Shown: positions 1-11,733, counted from the first letter of the stretch. The stretch is DNA of 62,000 bases from Symbiodinium natans (GCA_905221605.1 CAJNDS010000024.1:1-62000); one strand, 5' to 3'. Translations and numbers: made by a program. The notes: generated by a model not told the origin, from the letters alone.

Positions 1-553
1 ATGGGTCAATATCATGGCACGGCTGGACCAAAGCTTCATTGATTGTTGAGACTTTCCAAGGCTGGGCGACGCTATAGCGTGCGCTGAAGCTAGTGTTCTT
101 TGCGTTGTTCACGTTGGTCTAGGTGTGGTTTTCGAGTAGACGAGGCACAAGGCCTCTGGGCAAAAACAGTGGCATGGCCGACTGATATGTGGCGGGCTGT
201 TTCAGAAAAGGCGGCTTCACATTGCCTAAACCACATTCCCTGAAAGAGTGCGTTCGGAAAACCCGGAAACCAGCCCCAGAAGCCGCAAATCCGTTGAGCC
301 CCGCGTGACTTCATGACTCCCTGTGCTTCCAGAAAAGACTATCCGCTGAGGACCGTGCGACGTCATGAGATTCCACTGCTGTGCTCTCAGATCAGAAGTC
401 AGTAGCAACAGAGAACATGACACATCGGGAGTCGGCAGCTGGCCATCGGGGCCCAGACATTGTCTCGATAGGCTCATATCACGTAGGTCTGGTGCAGCCT
501 GGACGCTCCATTGCGATCTGTGTTGTTTGCATGCTCTGGGGAGTTTGAGTTTG

Positions 554-870
554 GTGCATGACTCACTTGACAAGGTTTCCTTGGCTTAGGCGAAACAGGG
601 TTTAGGGAGTTTAGGGTGTTTAGTGCTTGGGGTTTCAGGTGACACAGAAATATGGGCATGCTTGGTTGGAAAAATACAGCTCGCACACAGTTGCGTTCAT
701 GTTACGCAGGCGCTTGACATGTGACTCACTTCACCAGGTTTCATTGCCTTCGGGTTCAGGGTTTTGGGTTCTAGGGCCTCCAGGGGCAGGTGTATGGTTC
801 AGGGTTGAGGGCGTCTAGGGTTCCAGGTGACAGTGCAAATAGACATGCTTTATTGGAAAAATACACCACG
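554..870. repeat. Diverged tandem duplication, about 160 bp
   Basis: Two related blocks follow each other. Each has a stretch like gtgactcacttcaccaggtt, then a degenerate TTTAGGG-like tract, then a segment ending ttggaaaaatacacc (near 660-685 and 850-868). The first 550 bases of the window hold only short ORFs without recognisable content. Confidence 0.5.
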
Positions 871-884
871 TGAGGCAACTAGTC

Positions 885-1215
885 TTTTGTCCTGCAAAAA
901 CACAAATCGCAACCGGTTGCGATTTGTGTTTTGCCACTGAAAAGTTAGACCTGAAAGCTCTCCCCGGACCAGGCTAAGTGCTGTTGAGGCTTTCCATGCT
1001 TCAGAGGGCCCTTTGGGATGTAAGTTTTCTGGCGAAATACAAGTCGCAACTGGTTGCGACTTGTGTTTTTTCAATGAGAAACGACTTCATCCTAACAGAG
1101 TGATCTGTGCTGTGAACATGCCAGGTGTAGCCTCGAGCGGGGAGACCTTGGAGGTGTAAGTTTTCTGTGGCAAAACACAAATCGCAACCGGTTGCGATTT
1201 GTGTTTCTGCATGAC
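885..1215. repeat. Three-copy repeat carrying 26-36 bp palindromes
   Basis: Three palindromes centred at about 914, 1051 and 1189 are spaced about 137-138 bp apart. The first is a perfect 36-bp inverted repeat (897-932) with half-site GGTTGCGATTTGTGTTTT. The third is perfect over 34 bp (1173-1206). The middle copy (1039-1064) keeps 12-bp arms around a 2-nt centre and carries a paired stem change (GCGACTT opposite AAGTCGC). Flanks such as gtaagttttctg are shared, so the whole unit was duplicated. Confidence 0.8.
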
Positions 1216-1639
1216 AAACGACTCACTGGCAAATGTGCAGTGTGCTCCAACACTGAAATCTCAGTCCCGTCCTGCGCCAAGCACGCTGCCCAGCGAGTTT
1301 CGCCCAGAATGATGCGGTAGACCTGCCAGTTGCTCAAAAAAGCGCAGCTTCGGGTAGTGTATGAGCGCGCAGCCCATGCCAGATCACCTCATGATGCACT
1401 CGCGCTGACGCTGACAAGCGCTGTTTCCTTTTCCAGCACGCCGGCCGGCATCCCACTGCTGGGAGATCTCGGTGTGGCTTGCAGGCGACCCCTTCTGTGG
1501 AGTAGCCCTATACAGCCTTCTTTCTGGGCTTCGCGGTTTGTGTTCCACTTGCAGGGATCGCAGAAACGACGCCTAGGGATGACGTGTGCCCCATCTCAGG
1601 TCAGGAGGTCATCTCGCAGGTTTGCCTCTGCGCAGGTGT

Positions 1640-1765
1640 CTTGAGGTTTGGAGGGTTTAGGGTTTAGGGTTTTGGGGTTTAGGGTTTAGGGCTTAGGGTT
1701 TCGGGTTGTGGTTCGGGTTTTGGGATTCAGAGTCTACGCTCAATTGCTGAGGGTTTAGGGCTGTG
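1640..1765. repeat. Degenerate TTTAGGG telomere-like tract
   Basis: Runs of gtttaggg, gttttgggg and gtttcggg. Similar degenerate tracts recur across the spacer DNA. The surrounding 1216-2109 contains no gene I can support. Confidence 0.7.
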
Positions 1766-2109
1766 TTTCTCTGAGCTGCTCTTGGCCTGCCTCCACCCGC
1801 TCCACGCCTGGCGAGCTCCAGATCCTTGTTCTTGATTTGCAGCTCCAGGTCCTACAGGCCAGACCATATAATCACGAGTGAGGCCGAGGCATCAATCTTT
1901 GAGTGATCTTGACATAACAGGAGCAACAGCCAAGTTGGTCAGGTCGCCTCAATTTTGGCGCGCATGACTCGGTTTTGTCGCTCGGTCTCGTTCTGGTCAC
2001 GCCTGGGGTCCAGCACGGATTGGAGAAAAAACGGCATTTAGCAACACTGGACTTTAGAAGCTGGGCGTCACGTGCGAAAAAACAAAGGCTGCAAGCACAT
2101 GTCTGCTTT

Positions 2110-2862
2110 CTACAGCGAGCTGGGAGCATGAACAGCAAGAGAAGCACAAAAAGGAAGTGTTTCTGAGCAGCAGCCAAGTGTCTGCATGGTTTTGATCTTC
2201 GTGTCTCTTTCCTCCAGCTGCCGCTTCAAGTTGCGGCTCTCCTCCGCGAACTCGCTGTTCGCCTTTGTAAACGCCTGCAGCTGGGATTGGCAGGTGACCA
2301 GCTTCTCCTTGTCCTGGGTATACATATGCAAGTCTGCCAGGCCCTTCGCCAGTGTCTCCTGCATCTTGTTCTGCTGCTCCTGCATCTTGTCCTGCTGCTC
2401 CTGTATCTTGTCGACCTTGAAAGAGACTGTCTCCACTTGTTTCTCAAAGGACAGCACCTGTCCGCCAAAGGACTCCCGGAACGTCTGGTTGCGCCTTTGG
2501 GCAGCGTTCAGCTGGCCTTGCTGCTGGTGGCCTTGCTGCTGGTGGCCTTGCAGCTGGTGGCCTTGCTGCTGGTGGCCTTGCTGCTGGCCTTGCTGCTGGT
2601 GGCCTTGCTGCTGGTGGCCTTGCTGCTGGTGGCCTTGCTGCTGGCCTTGCTGCTGGTGGCCTTGCAGCTGGTGGCCTTGCTGCTGGTGGCCTTGCTGCTG
2701 GCCTTGCTGCTGGTGGCCTTGCAGCTGGTGGCCTTGCAGCTGGTGGCCTTGCTGCTGGTGGCCTTGCTGCTGGCCCACCTTCCAGGAAAGGCCCTGTCGG
2801 CTGCCAGCCGCTTCAGAGCTCTGCTGCGCAAGAGGTGGCGGAGGCGGTGGTGGACAGGACAT
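2110..2862 (-). CDS. Gln/His/Gly-repeat coiled-coil protein (250 aa ORF, possibly one exon)
   Basis: An open frame of 250 codons. It starts with a poly-Pro stretch (residues 5-11), then about 85 residues of GHQQQ/GQQQ repeats encoded by a 15-bp minisatellite, then a heptad-rich helix (about 135-230) with Q-EQQDKMQEQQNKMQE-type repeats and KRQLEERDTKIK, a probable coiled coil. The last 25 residues (Cys-rich) look unlike the helix and may be intron read-through, so the true 3' boundary may lie near 2185. The frame on the other strand is open only because the repeat is open in several frames; the coiled-coil heptads support the minus frame. No family is recognised. Function unknown. Confidence 0.5.
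   Translation of the reverse strand: MSCPPPPPPPLAQQSSEAAGSRQGLSWKVGQQQGHQQQGHQLQGHQLQGHQQQGQQQGHQQQGHQLQGHQQQGQQQGHQQQGHQQQGHQQQGQQQGHQQQGHQLQGHQQQGHQQQGQLNAAQRRNQTFRESFGGQVLSFEKQVETVSFKVDKIQEQQDKMQEQQNKMQETLAKGLADLHMYTQDKEKLVTCQSQLQAFTKANSEFAEESRNLKRQLEERDTKIKTMQTLGCCSETLPFCASLAVHAPSSL
2512..2775. repeat. 15-bp minisatellite (CTGGTGGCCTTGCTG)
   Basis: About 17 tandem copies of ctggtggccttgctg with ctgcag and deletion variants. All lengths are multiples of three, which keeps the overlapping ORF open. Confidence 0.9.
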
Positions 2863-3745
2863 CGTGGCACTTCAAAAAAGAGCTGGTGCTGTGTACATGT
2901 TAGAACTTTTGCGTGAAGGCCATGGGGCCGTTGTACGTGTGTCCACATGGCATAGAAACCATAGCCTCTGAAGCCTCATGCATGACAGGCATGATTCTGA
3001 CATTGCGTTATGTTAATCGAGAAGAAGCCCTAAACCCTCTCTAAGCCAAGGAGCTCAGGGTTTATTCTTTATCATGGGCCGATCCTTTCACTGGCAGCAA
3101 GGTGCGAACACAAGCTGACCACAGCAGGGACAAGAGCAGTGATGCAGCAGGCAATGCTTGTTTCCCGGCCTCCGCCGCAGAAGTAGCTGCCGCTGCCAGT
3201 TACTGGACCTACAGAGACAGCGAGGGCGAGAGACCGCAGAGTTTGTGACAACAGGCCGCGGGATAAAGGAACTTCACATGGGGTTCAAGGGTGGGGGAAA
3301 CCGGGCGGGGGGGCGGGGGGAAGTCTGTGTAATTGTGTTGGCCCTGGATGGTTTAGGGATGCTCTGGGATCTAGTGTTTAGGATGGCATAGGGCTCACTG
3401 CTTGGGACATTTAGGAACTCATCTTGTCTGCCTATCATAGCAAAAGGCTTAGGGGGAGGGGGGGGGGCTTAAGGCTTAGCATGGTTTAGGTGTTCAGGAT
3501 GGCATAAGGGTTCAGGGTGTAGGGCTCAGTCTGCGACGCATCCAGGCGGATACTGAAGCCTGTTGCAAAAGGGCTTGGTTTGGGGCTTGGAATGGCGCAG
3601 TGTCCAGGGTTCGGGGTTGTCCTGGCACAGTGTCCAGGGTTCGGGGCTGTTCTGGGATTGAAGTATTTTAAGGTTTAGGGGTGTTGCAAAAGGTTTAGCG
3701 CTTAGGCGTTAGGATGGCTCTTGATGATCTTTTTGCGCATGATAG
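2863..3745. other. Spacer with degenerate telomere-like repeats
   Basis: Contains G-rich runs and many gtttaggg/gcttaggg variants, plus a short local duplication (cagtgtccagggttcgggg, twice near 3600-3650). No coding region supported. Confidence 0.5.
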
Positions 3746-5553
3746 CTAGCCACCGAGGATGCCTCGGTGGTAAATCACCGAGGAAGCCTCGGTGGTAACA
3801 CGAGTGTGGCAACTACGGTAGTCGTAGCTGTAGGTCTTTTCGCGTGTAATGCTATCCACAGAGGAAGCCTCGGTGGTAAAACGAGTGTGGCAACTACGGT
3901 AGTCGTAGCTGTAGGTCTTCTCGTGTATAATGCTATCCACAGAGGAAGCCTCGGTGGTAAAACGAGTGTAGCAACTACGGTAGTCGTAGCTGTAGTTCTT
4001 TTCGCGTATCATGCTATCCACAGAGGAAGCCTCGGTGGTAAAACCAGTGTAGCAACTACGGTAGTCGTAGCTGTAGGTCTTTTCGTGTCTAATGCCATCC
4101 ACAGAGGAAGCCTCGGTGGTAAAACGTAGTCGTAGCTGTAGGTCTTTTCGTGTATAATGCTATCCACAGAGGAAGCCTCGGTGGTAATACGAGTGTAGCA
4201 ACTACGGTAGTCGTAGCTGTAGGTCTTTTCGGGCAGAATGCTATCCAGAGAGGAAGCCTCGGTGGTAAAACGAGTGTAGCAACTACGGTAGTCGTAGCTG
4301 TAGGTCTTTTCGCGTGTAATTTATTAATGCTATCCACAGAGGAAGCCTCGGTGGTAAAACGAGTGTAGCAACTATGGTAGTCGTAGTTGTAGGTCTTCTC
4401 GTGTATAATGCTATCCACAGAGGAAGCCTCGGTGGTAAAACGAGTGTAGCAACGACGGTAGTCGTAGCTGTAGGTCTTTTCGTGTCTAATGCCATCCACA
4501 GAGGAAGCCTCGGTGGTAAAACGTAGTCGTAGCTGTAGGTCTTTTCGTGTATAATGCTATCCACAAATCTTTTCACGTATAATGCTATCCACAGAGGAAG
4601 CCTCGGTGGTACAACGAGTGTAGCAACTACGGTAGTCGTAGCTGTAGGTCTTTTCGGGTATAATGCTATCCACAGAGGAAGCCTCGGTGGTAAAACGAGT
4701 GTAGCAACTACGGTAGTCGTAGCTGTAGGTCTTTTCGCGTGTAATGCTATCCACAGAGGAAGCCTCGGTGGTAAAACGAGTGTAGCAACTATGGTAGTCG
4801 TAGTTGTAGGTCTTCTCGTGTATAATGCTATCCACAGAGGAAGCCTCGGTGGTAAAACGAGTGTAGCAACTACGGTAGTCGTAGCTGTAGGTCTTTTCGC
4901 GTATAATGCTATCCACAGAGGAAGCCTCGGCGGTAAAACCAGTGCAGTAGCTAGAGTAGTTGTAGTTGTAGCTCTTGAGTTTTTTCGTGTATGATGCTGT
5001 CCACAGAGGAAGCCTCGGTGGCAAGACCAGTGAAGTAACCAGAGCAGTCGCAGTTGTAGTTCTTGAGCTTTTCGTGTATGGTTTTACCACCGAGGAAGCC
5101 TCGGTGGTAAAACCCGTGAAGAAAGTAGAGTAGTCATCGTTGTAGATCTTTTTTGTGTGTGACACTATCTACCGAGGAAGCCTCGGTGCTCAAACGAGTG
5201 CGAGAAGTACAGTAGTCGTAGTTGAAATTCTTGTCGTGTCTGATGCTATCCACAGAGGAAGCCTCGGTGGTAACACCAGTGCAGAAACTAGAGTAGTCAT
5301 GGTTGTAGATCTTTTCGTGTACCATCCACCGAGGAAGCCTCGGTGGTAAAGCGAGTGTAATAACTACAGTAGTCGTAGCTGTAGATCTTAGCCTCGCTGG
5401 TAAAAACCGCGAAGTACGTAGAGTAGTCATAGTTGTAGATGTTCTCGTGTGTGATACTATCCACCGAGGAAGCCTCGGTGGTCAAACGAATGTAGAAACT
5501 ATGGTAGTCGTAGCTGTAGGTCTTTTCATGTATAATGCTATCCACAGAGGAAG
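3746..5553. repeat. 81-bp tandem array with internal hairpin, about 22 units
   Basis: Core units are exactly 81 bp (starts at 3852, 3933, 4014, 4095), that is 27 codons. Each has gaggaagcctcggtggtaaa, then gagtgtagcaactacggtag, then tcgtagctgtaggtcttttc. Some units are truncated (near 4123 and 4521), and edge units (from about 4990) are more diverged. The unit is open on both strands, giving Ser/Gly/Val-rich peptide on plus and Tyr/Asp/Ser-rich peptide on minus. I treat it as satellite DNA rather than a gene. Confidence 0.9.
5081..5113. repeat. Perfect 33-bp hairpin, 15-bp arms, AAG loop
   Basis: Left arm GTTTTACCACCGAGG, loop AAG, right arm its exact reverse complement. It is the longest version of the hairpin inside the 81-bp array. 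Shorter 9-bp-arm versions lie at 3750-3770 and 7437-7457, and an 8-bp-arm version at 3776-3794. Confidence 0.9.
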
Positions 5554-6720
5554 TCCGGCATGCGTTTGCAGTTAATTTCAGGGGCTAAATTTACTGAGGA
5601 CCCCATAAGACCCTAAAACCCTCCACATGAGAGTCACATGAGTGCGCGGCGACCAGCGGCTGGCAGCCTCGGGCACTCCCCCGGGTCACACACCCCGACA
5701 GTGTGCCCAGGTATCATCACCATCGACCTCAACGAGCTGCCATATCCTCCCCAAAGTCTCGGCCTCAGCACAGAGTCCGGGCATATGAAAGTAATTTGTG
5801 GGCTTCGGGCTACTTTGTTTAACACGACTTACGCCCTCAATATTGGCCGCCTTTTGCCCAAATGCGGCCGCGGCGCCCCGGATGAGGATCAGCATGAGGT
5901 GGCCTGGGCACGCTGTTGGGGTGCGCACCCGGGCTAACTAAATTGCGGGGTTTGGGCTTAAACCCATAGGGTTCAGGGGGACTCACGTCCAGCGACGGTC
6001 CGTGTCTAGGATGCTGGCCCCTCACTGGCTTGACTGTGAGTCAGCGATCTGGCGCAGAAGCTTGCCATATAGTGCCACACCATTGTGGCCTTGGGGACCG
6101 AAATGGCCCGAGGCCCTGTTCGTCTAGCTCCGCGCGAACGCTTGGATGAGCTTCGCCGGGAGAGGAACCGCTCATATCTGTGGTTGCAGAGCTGCTGGTA
6201 CTGCCTTTGGGGCGTTTGTCCTGAACTTGGGTCAAGCCCGAGATCCTTCGGCTCCACAGATCCACTGCCACTTCGCTGCCAGCTGCCGCCACGAAGTTCA
6301 GACAGAAAAAAACCCACAAGCTTAAAGTCCGCCCTCTTAAAAAAAAAAAAAAAAACATGCTCGGGCCCCAACTGACACGGGGCGAGGTCCACCAGCTCCC
6401 TGCGAGGCGGCCTTGGGGGAACACCACTCTCTGGATTACATAGACCAAGTCTTCAAGTTGGGAATTGATGTCGGGGCATCAACAAACAAAGGTTTTTGGG
6501 GCGGGTGGGGGGGGGGTGGGGGGGGTGGAGGGGGGAGGGGAGGAGGGGGAGTGGGGGTGTGGGGTCAGGGGGGGATTTTCACGTTTGCAAATTTCCAAAC
6601 GCTTACAGAAACCCGTGAAGACTCTGTCAGTACAAGAAATGGAAAACACCACTTTCTCAATTAAATAGAGCATGTCTTTCTTTTGGGAATTGTTGCCGGG
6701 ACCCGGCATCAACAAACGTC
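5554..6720. other. Non-array segment between two satellite blocks
   Basis: Open frames exist on both strands around 5640-5940 and 6006-6448, but no domain or convincing splice pattern was found. It also holds a poly-A run near 6339 and a G-rich run (6496-6580). Confidence 0.4.
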
Positions 6721-7460
6721 CTAGTTGTGTGTCTTTTCGTGTCTGATGCTATGCGCCGACAAAGCCTCGGCGGTCAAACGAGTGTGATAAGTACAGTAGT
6801 CGTAGTTCTCGGTCTTTTCGTGTAGGATGCTATCCACAGAGGAAGCCTCGGTGGGAAGACCAGTGAAGTACGGAGGAGTCATGGTTGTAGATCTTTCGTG
6901 TATGAGACTATCCACCAAGGAAGCCTCGGTGGCAAAACGAGTGTAATAACTACAGCAGTCGCGGTTGTAGATCTTGTCGTGTATGATGCTGTCCACAGAG
7001 GAGGCCTCGATGGTAACACCAGTGACGTAACTAGAGTAGTCGTAGTTGTGGCTCTTGTACCGAGGAAGCCTCGGTGGTAAAACCCGTGAAGTAAGTAGAG
7101 TACATTAGTCGTGGTTGTAGATCTTGCCGTGTGTGATACTATCCACCGAGGAAGCCTTGGTGGTAAAACGAGTGCAGTCCTATCCACCGAGGAAGCCTCG
7201 GTGGTAAAACGAGTGTAGTAAGTAGAGTAGTTAGTCGTGGTTGTAGATTTTTTCTGTACGATGCTATCCACAGAGGAAGCCTCGGTGGTAAAACGCGTGA
7301 AGTAGCTACAGTAGTCGTAGTTGTAGATCTTTTCGTGTCTGATGCTACCCAGCGAGGAAGCCTCGGTGGTATATAGCGTACTTGTACTAGTCGTACTGGT
7401 GGTAGTAGTAGTCGTCGTCGTCGTTGTAGATCGTTTCCACCGAGGAAGCCTCGGTGGTAA
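6721..7460. repeat. Second, more diverged block of the 81-bp satellite
   Basis: About ten diverged or truncated units with the same landmarks (gaggaagcctcggtgg, gtagtcgtagttgtagatct). More units here carry the fully paired CCACCGAGG...CCTCGGTGG hairpin than in the first block. Confidence 0.85.
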
Positions 7461-8092
7461 AACGGAGTGTGGCAGTTAAAATACTAGCACTGTTTGGAAT
7501 TCTAGCGCTCATCACCCTGACTTCCGGGTGTGCTTCTACCGAACAGACCAGTCATAGCAAAGGGCGCTGAGGCTAAACCGGGCTGACTGACGAACCAACT
7601 CATCGTCAACGATGGAGGCGACCTGGGGGGCAGTCAGAAGGAAACCTACGTACCGGGCAAAGAAGTTCAGGCGACAAACCCAGGACTCTGCAAGAGGTGT
7701 TTTGGCAAGTGGCAGTCCACGCGCATTTGCGATTACATTACATTGCAGCCCTTGCGTGGAACCTAAACTCTGAACCGCCACTGCCCGAAAGGGGAACAGC
7801 CTACCCAAACCAAACCTTTTTTCTCTCTCTAGGGCTGACATTGGCAGAGGAAACATCGAACAGCGGCTTGCAACTCAGGGAAAGAATGCAGACAACGAAT
7901 AGTGGCCGCTCGGAAACAGGAGAAGCAAGCCGAAGTCCAAACCCAAACCCAACACTCATCAAAGCGTAGGCGGCCAGACGGATGCCTCGAAACCGTTGCG
8001 CAGGATGATCTTGTCACCTGGGCAACGGCAGAGCAATCCAAATGACAGACATGACATGCCACACGGGAACAATCAACGGCTGGCGGCAGTTC

Positions 8093-8119
8093 CTGGCACC
8101 GAGGACACCTCAGTGCCAG
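8093..8119. repeat. Dispersed hairpin, 12-bp arms, 3-nt loop
   Basis: CTGGCACCGAGG, loop ACA, CCTCAGTGCCAG. One C:A mismatch; all other stem positions pair. The flanking spacer 7461-8885 holds no supported gene. Confidence 0.75.
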
Positions 8120-8884
8120 AGCCTAACGACACCCAGACCCGTGGGGGTTGTAGGATCTACTGAGACCGGGGCCCCATTTGTGCGACCGCTTGGGATGCTG
8201 GTTTTTGGGTTGGTTCGGGTTTTGAAGCCTCTGGCCCCACCCCCCCACCCCCCACCCCCGTCAAAATCACCAACAGCCTACAGACCCTGACGCACCATCA
8301 ATGACTCAAGTTCAGAACATAACAAACACTCCCGAATCGTTATCCCATGCCAACTCAGCCGCTTCTCCTATCTGATGTCCCTGAAAGTCAAAGACTCCTC
8401 TGCCTTGGAGTCTGACAATCATTGGCGGCAGCCAGCACGCAAAGGACCTTTGCCAGCAAGAATGAGGAAAGTTAGAGGGCATGAGAAACATCAGGAATGA
8501 CGATCGGTTCAGTGCCACAGCAGGGTATTCCAGAAGGAAAGAGACGCGGGCCAACACCAATTATATCTCAGTCACTGATTAAACCCAACCGCATTCAAGG
8601 GGAAGAGGGTACTATAGGGCCAGGGGCCAACCCTCAGTTCCGTAATTGATGCTACCTCGACATCAGGCCGCGCAAATAACCCGAAAGGAGGTTCACGTAC
8701 TCAGGGGAAGAGGGCCTCTGCGTGTTTAGGTTGCATGGCTGCATGGGTTGGGTTCACAGGCATTATTGGTGCATTATGACGCTCCAGTTTGGGAACCCTC
8801 AGGGTGTTTAGGGTTTAGGGCTAAAGCTTAATTAAGGCTTAGGGGCTGAGGGGTTTGAGGTTAAGTTCAGGCTGATCTCGAAAA

Positions 8885-10148
8885 CCCTGGGCTCGGGAGC
8901 ACTTTTGGAGCCGCCGGTGCAAGACTTGCCAGACGTAGTACTTGTCATACATCCTCCATATCCTGGGATGGCTGGCACTGGGGCAGGGGTGATGGCAACG
9001 AATTTGAAACTTTACTAAGCACAAATGTCGGTGGTGCTAATAGCCGTAGAAGTAGTTGTCGTCACTTTAACCCCTAAACCCTCGACCACCTAAGGCCTGA
9101 ATCTCCCTCCAAACCCGAAGTTACCCAGAACGCCTGAACTGGCATAAACCCAAAAAAGTTCTGATGTCAGCGGAAGCTTCTGGGCATTCGGCCGTCTGGA
9201 ATGGATGAGCGCTTCAGCAGCGTCTGCGTCCATCTTGGTTTTGCGGTTTAGGGTTTAGGGTTCAGGTTCAAGACTTGTACACCCACACAGACAGAGAACT
9301 ACCCCCATAACCAGGTACCATGAGAACTGTGTGCGCCTGCGTGTCTTGTGGTGAGAACTGTGAAAAACATGAGCCGCAAAAAAAAACGAAAGCGAGCACA
9401 ACTAGGCCAGGCAGCACCACGGAAGAGCACCAGGTAGACCAGCAATGCCAGAGGGCTCCTGTGCCGCCCTTTCTTGCAGTAGAAAAGGACGGACTGCTTG
9501 TGCGCCAGACAAGTGTCCACCATCTCCAGCCTGGGAGTTTATCAGGACTATAAAATAAAAACCTTAGGAAGTTAAGGATAATACCCAAAGTACCAACATT
9601 GAAAGCTGAAGGAAAATGCCTGCAAGGGACACATCCTGATAGTTATCGAGGAAGGACCGCCTGTGACCGATGTTCCTGGGCGGACAAGGGAATATACGGG
9701 CCGAGTATAAAAAGGAGAGCCTTAAGGGGTACAACCTTTTGGGTGCGAGTCTTAATCCCTTGCTAAACCCAACACCCTAGCAGAAACCCTAAACCCGTCC
9801 GGTCCGGTTGGTTGCCAAGCATCAGCTGCTTGGTGCGCAGGTCCTTCGCTGGCGATGGCAGGCACCGCACGAGCAGCGCGTGCCGATCAGAGTCAGCATC
9901 AGCTTCCGTGCCCAGATGCAGGTTCGGGATGATCTCCTTAAGGGCATCCAAGTCTACACACGTTTACAGCACAAGGGCGGTATAGGAGCAAAGCTAAAAT
10001 GTTGAAACAGCGTGCAAAAGTAGCATCCCAGGCGCATCGGCTGGCCGGAGCTCCGAGCCGTCCTCACCCCAGTCGTCCGCCTGGTGGTTCCAGCTGCTCC
10101 ACCAACCGCCCCATCTGTGATCCTCTGGCGGCTTGCGCTCTCCCCACT
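8885..10148 (-). CDS. Fragments of a possible CX5R phosphatase-like gene
   Basis: Four protein-like exons lie in order on the minus strand. (1) About 10148-10027: a Trp-rich acidic/basic segment with motifs KWGERKPPEDH and WGGWWSSW. (2) About 9951-9785: contains ALKEIIPNLHLGTEADAD. (3) 9530-9421: bounded by CCCAG at its 5' side and TTCC/GT at its 3' side, encoding the loop CKKGRHRS, which fits the Cys-X5-Arg-Ser signature of protein tyrosine/dual-specificity phosphatases, preceded by a beta-like SVLFY and followed by a helix. (4) About 8975-8888: contains RMYDKYYVWQVLHRRL. I did not resolve splice phases across all four and found no start or stop, so the gene may be broken. The phosphatase link rests on the P-loop alone. 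Confidence 0.35.
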
Positions 10149-10289
10149 TTGTAGGGTTTAGGGTAGCATCCCAGAATCACAGTACCCCTGAAAACAACAA
10201 CTCTTAAGTGTGCAACCTCAGTTGAAAAACCCTTCCCCTACACCCTAGACGCCCCATGGCCTATTCCCTAAGACACTACTCTTGAAGTA

Positions 10290-10875
10290 TATAAGAAAGA
10301 CATGAAAATCTTGATGGCAATGCCATGGGACCCTCTGCTTGGGCTTTGGGCGGGCCTTTTGCTTGGGCGTACGCGCCAGCTCCATCGCCTTTACCACAGG
10401 TTTCCAAACTTCCCAAAAAAGAAAGCCCAACCCACCGTGTCCCTGAAAATTGCAACCTCAATATCCTTAAGTGTAATGAGAAAGGCATGAAAAATATTGA
10501 TGGCAATGCCATGGGACCCTCTGCTTGGGCTTTGGGCGGGCCTTTTGCTGCGGCGTACGCGCCAGCTCCATCGCCTTTACCACAGGTTTCCAAACTTCCC
10601 AAAAAAGAAAGCCCAACCACCGTGCCCCTGAAAATTGCAACCTTAATTTGAGAGCCCTTACCCTAAACCCTAAACACCCTAATCCCTAAACCCTAAAGCA
10701 CTAATCTTGAAGTATATGAGTCGACATGAAAATGGCAATGCCACGGGACCCCCTGCTTCGCCTGCTTGGGCTTGGGGCGGTTCGGCGCACATGCCGGCTC
10801 CGGCACCTCCACCAGGTTTCCAAATTTCCCAAGCAAAAAAAGCCTGAATCACAGCGTCCCTCAAAGTTGCAACTC
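10290..10875. repeat. Three tandem copies of a ~200-bp unit
   Basis: Copies begin near 10294, 10485 and 10728. Each has gacatgaaaat..., a GC-rich core (tgcttgggctttgggcgggc in the first two), aggtttccaaacttcccaa, and ends with a telomere-like CCCTAAA remnant. Copies 1 and 2 are close; copy 3 is diverged. Confidence 0.8.
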
Positions 10876-10995
10876 CTTAAGTGTGCTGTACCCCAACCCT
10901 AAACCCTGGATCTTGAAGTTTATATTAAGTATATTCGAAATAAATAAAAAAGAATCATGTCTCCCGACAGTGCCAGGTAACGGAAGAGGAGGCTG

Positions 10996-11462
10996 GGGCC
11001 TCCTCCTCCTCCACCTCCATCTCTTCAGTCAGATCCCAGGTGGCAAAGTTGGATGAGGCTGCTTCCTCCCCCTCCACCTCCTCCAAAGTGGCAAAGTTGG
11101 ATGAAGCTGCTGCCACCTCCTCCACCTCGTTGGCAAGGTCGGATGAAGCTGCTGCCACCTCCTCCACCTCCACCTCAAAGGATGAGGCCTCCTCCACCTC
11201 CACCTCCACCTCCACCTCCTCCGCCTCCTCCTCCAAGTTGGCAAAGTTGGATGAGGCTGCCACCTCCACCACCTCCACCTCCTCCACCTCCACCTCCACC
11301 TCCTCCGCCTCTACCTCCTCCTCCAAGGTGGCAAAGTTGGATGAGGCTGCCAACTCCCCCACCTCCCCCTCCTCCTCGTCCACCTCCACCTCCACCTCCT
11401 CCGCCTCCACCTCCTCCAGTTGGATGCCACCTCCTCCACCTCCATCTCCTCCACCTCCTGCC
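10996..11462. repeat. CCTCCACCT minisatellite
   Basis: Long pyrimidine-rich tract of cctccacct units broken by tggcaaagttggatgaggct insertions about 60-100 bp apart. All six frames show low-complexity peptides (Pro, Ser/Thr, Gly, Glu/Val), so the ORFs here are not evidence for a gene. Confidence 0.85.
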
Positions 11463-11733
11463 AGCTCCAGGAGGCTTCCTGGGAGGGCTCAGAAAAGCCA
11501 TCAACCAAATTCCAGCCGAGTATGAACCCCAGAAACAAGGACCACCACAAAGCCATTATTTCCAACTCGAAACCCGACGATCTCCACTCTTTGAGTGTTT
11601 ATACACCGTGAAAAACACAAAAGCTTCTCGAATTTATTCATGTTGCCTCAGCGAGCATTGCATCGAATGCGTCCTGCACCGGGCTGGCTGCTTCCTTGGA
11701 AGGGGAACTCACGATAACGAAAAGCCTTGCTAA

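Noticed and set aside
3746-5553. CRISPR-like array
   Set aside because: The whole 81-bp unit is repeated with no variable spacers, no cas genes exist, and the context is eukaryotic.
11040-11733. Long Pro-rich, Ser/Thr-rich and Glu/Val-rich ORFs
   Set aside because: All come from the same CCTCCACCT minisatellite read in different frames and strands.
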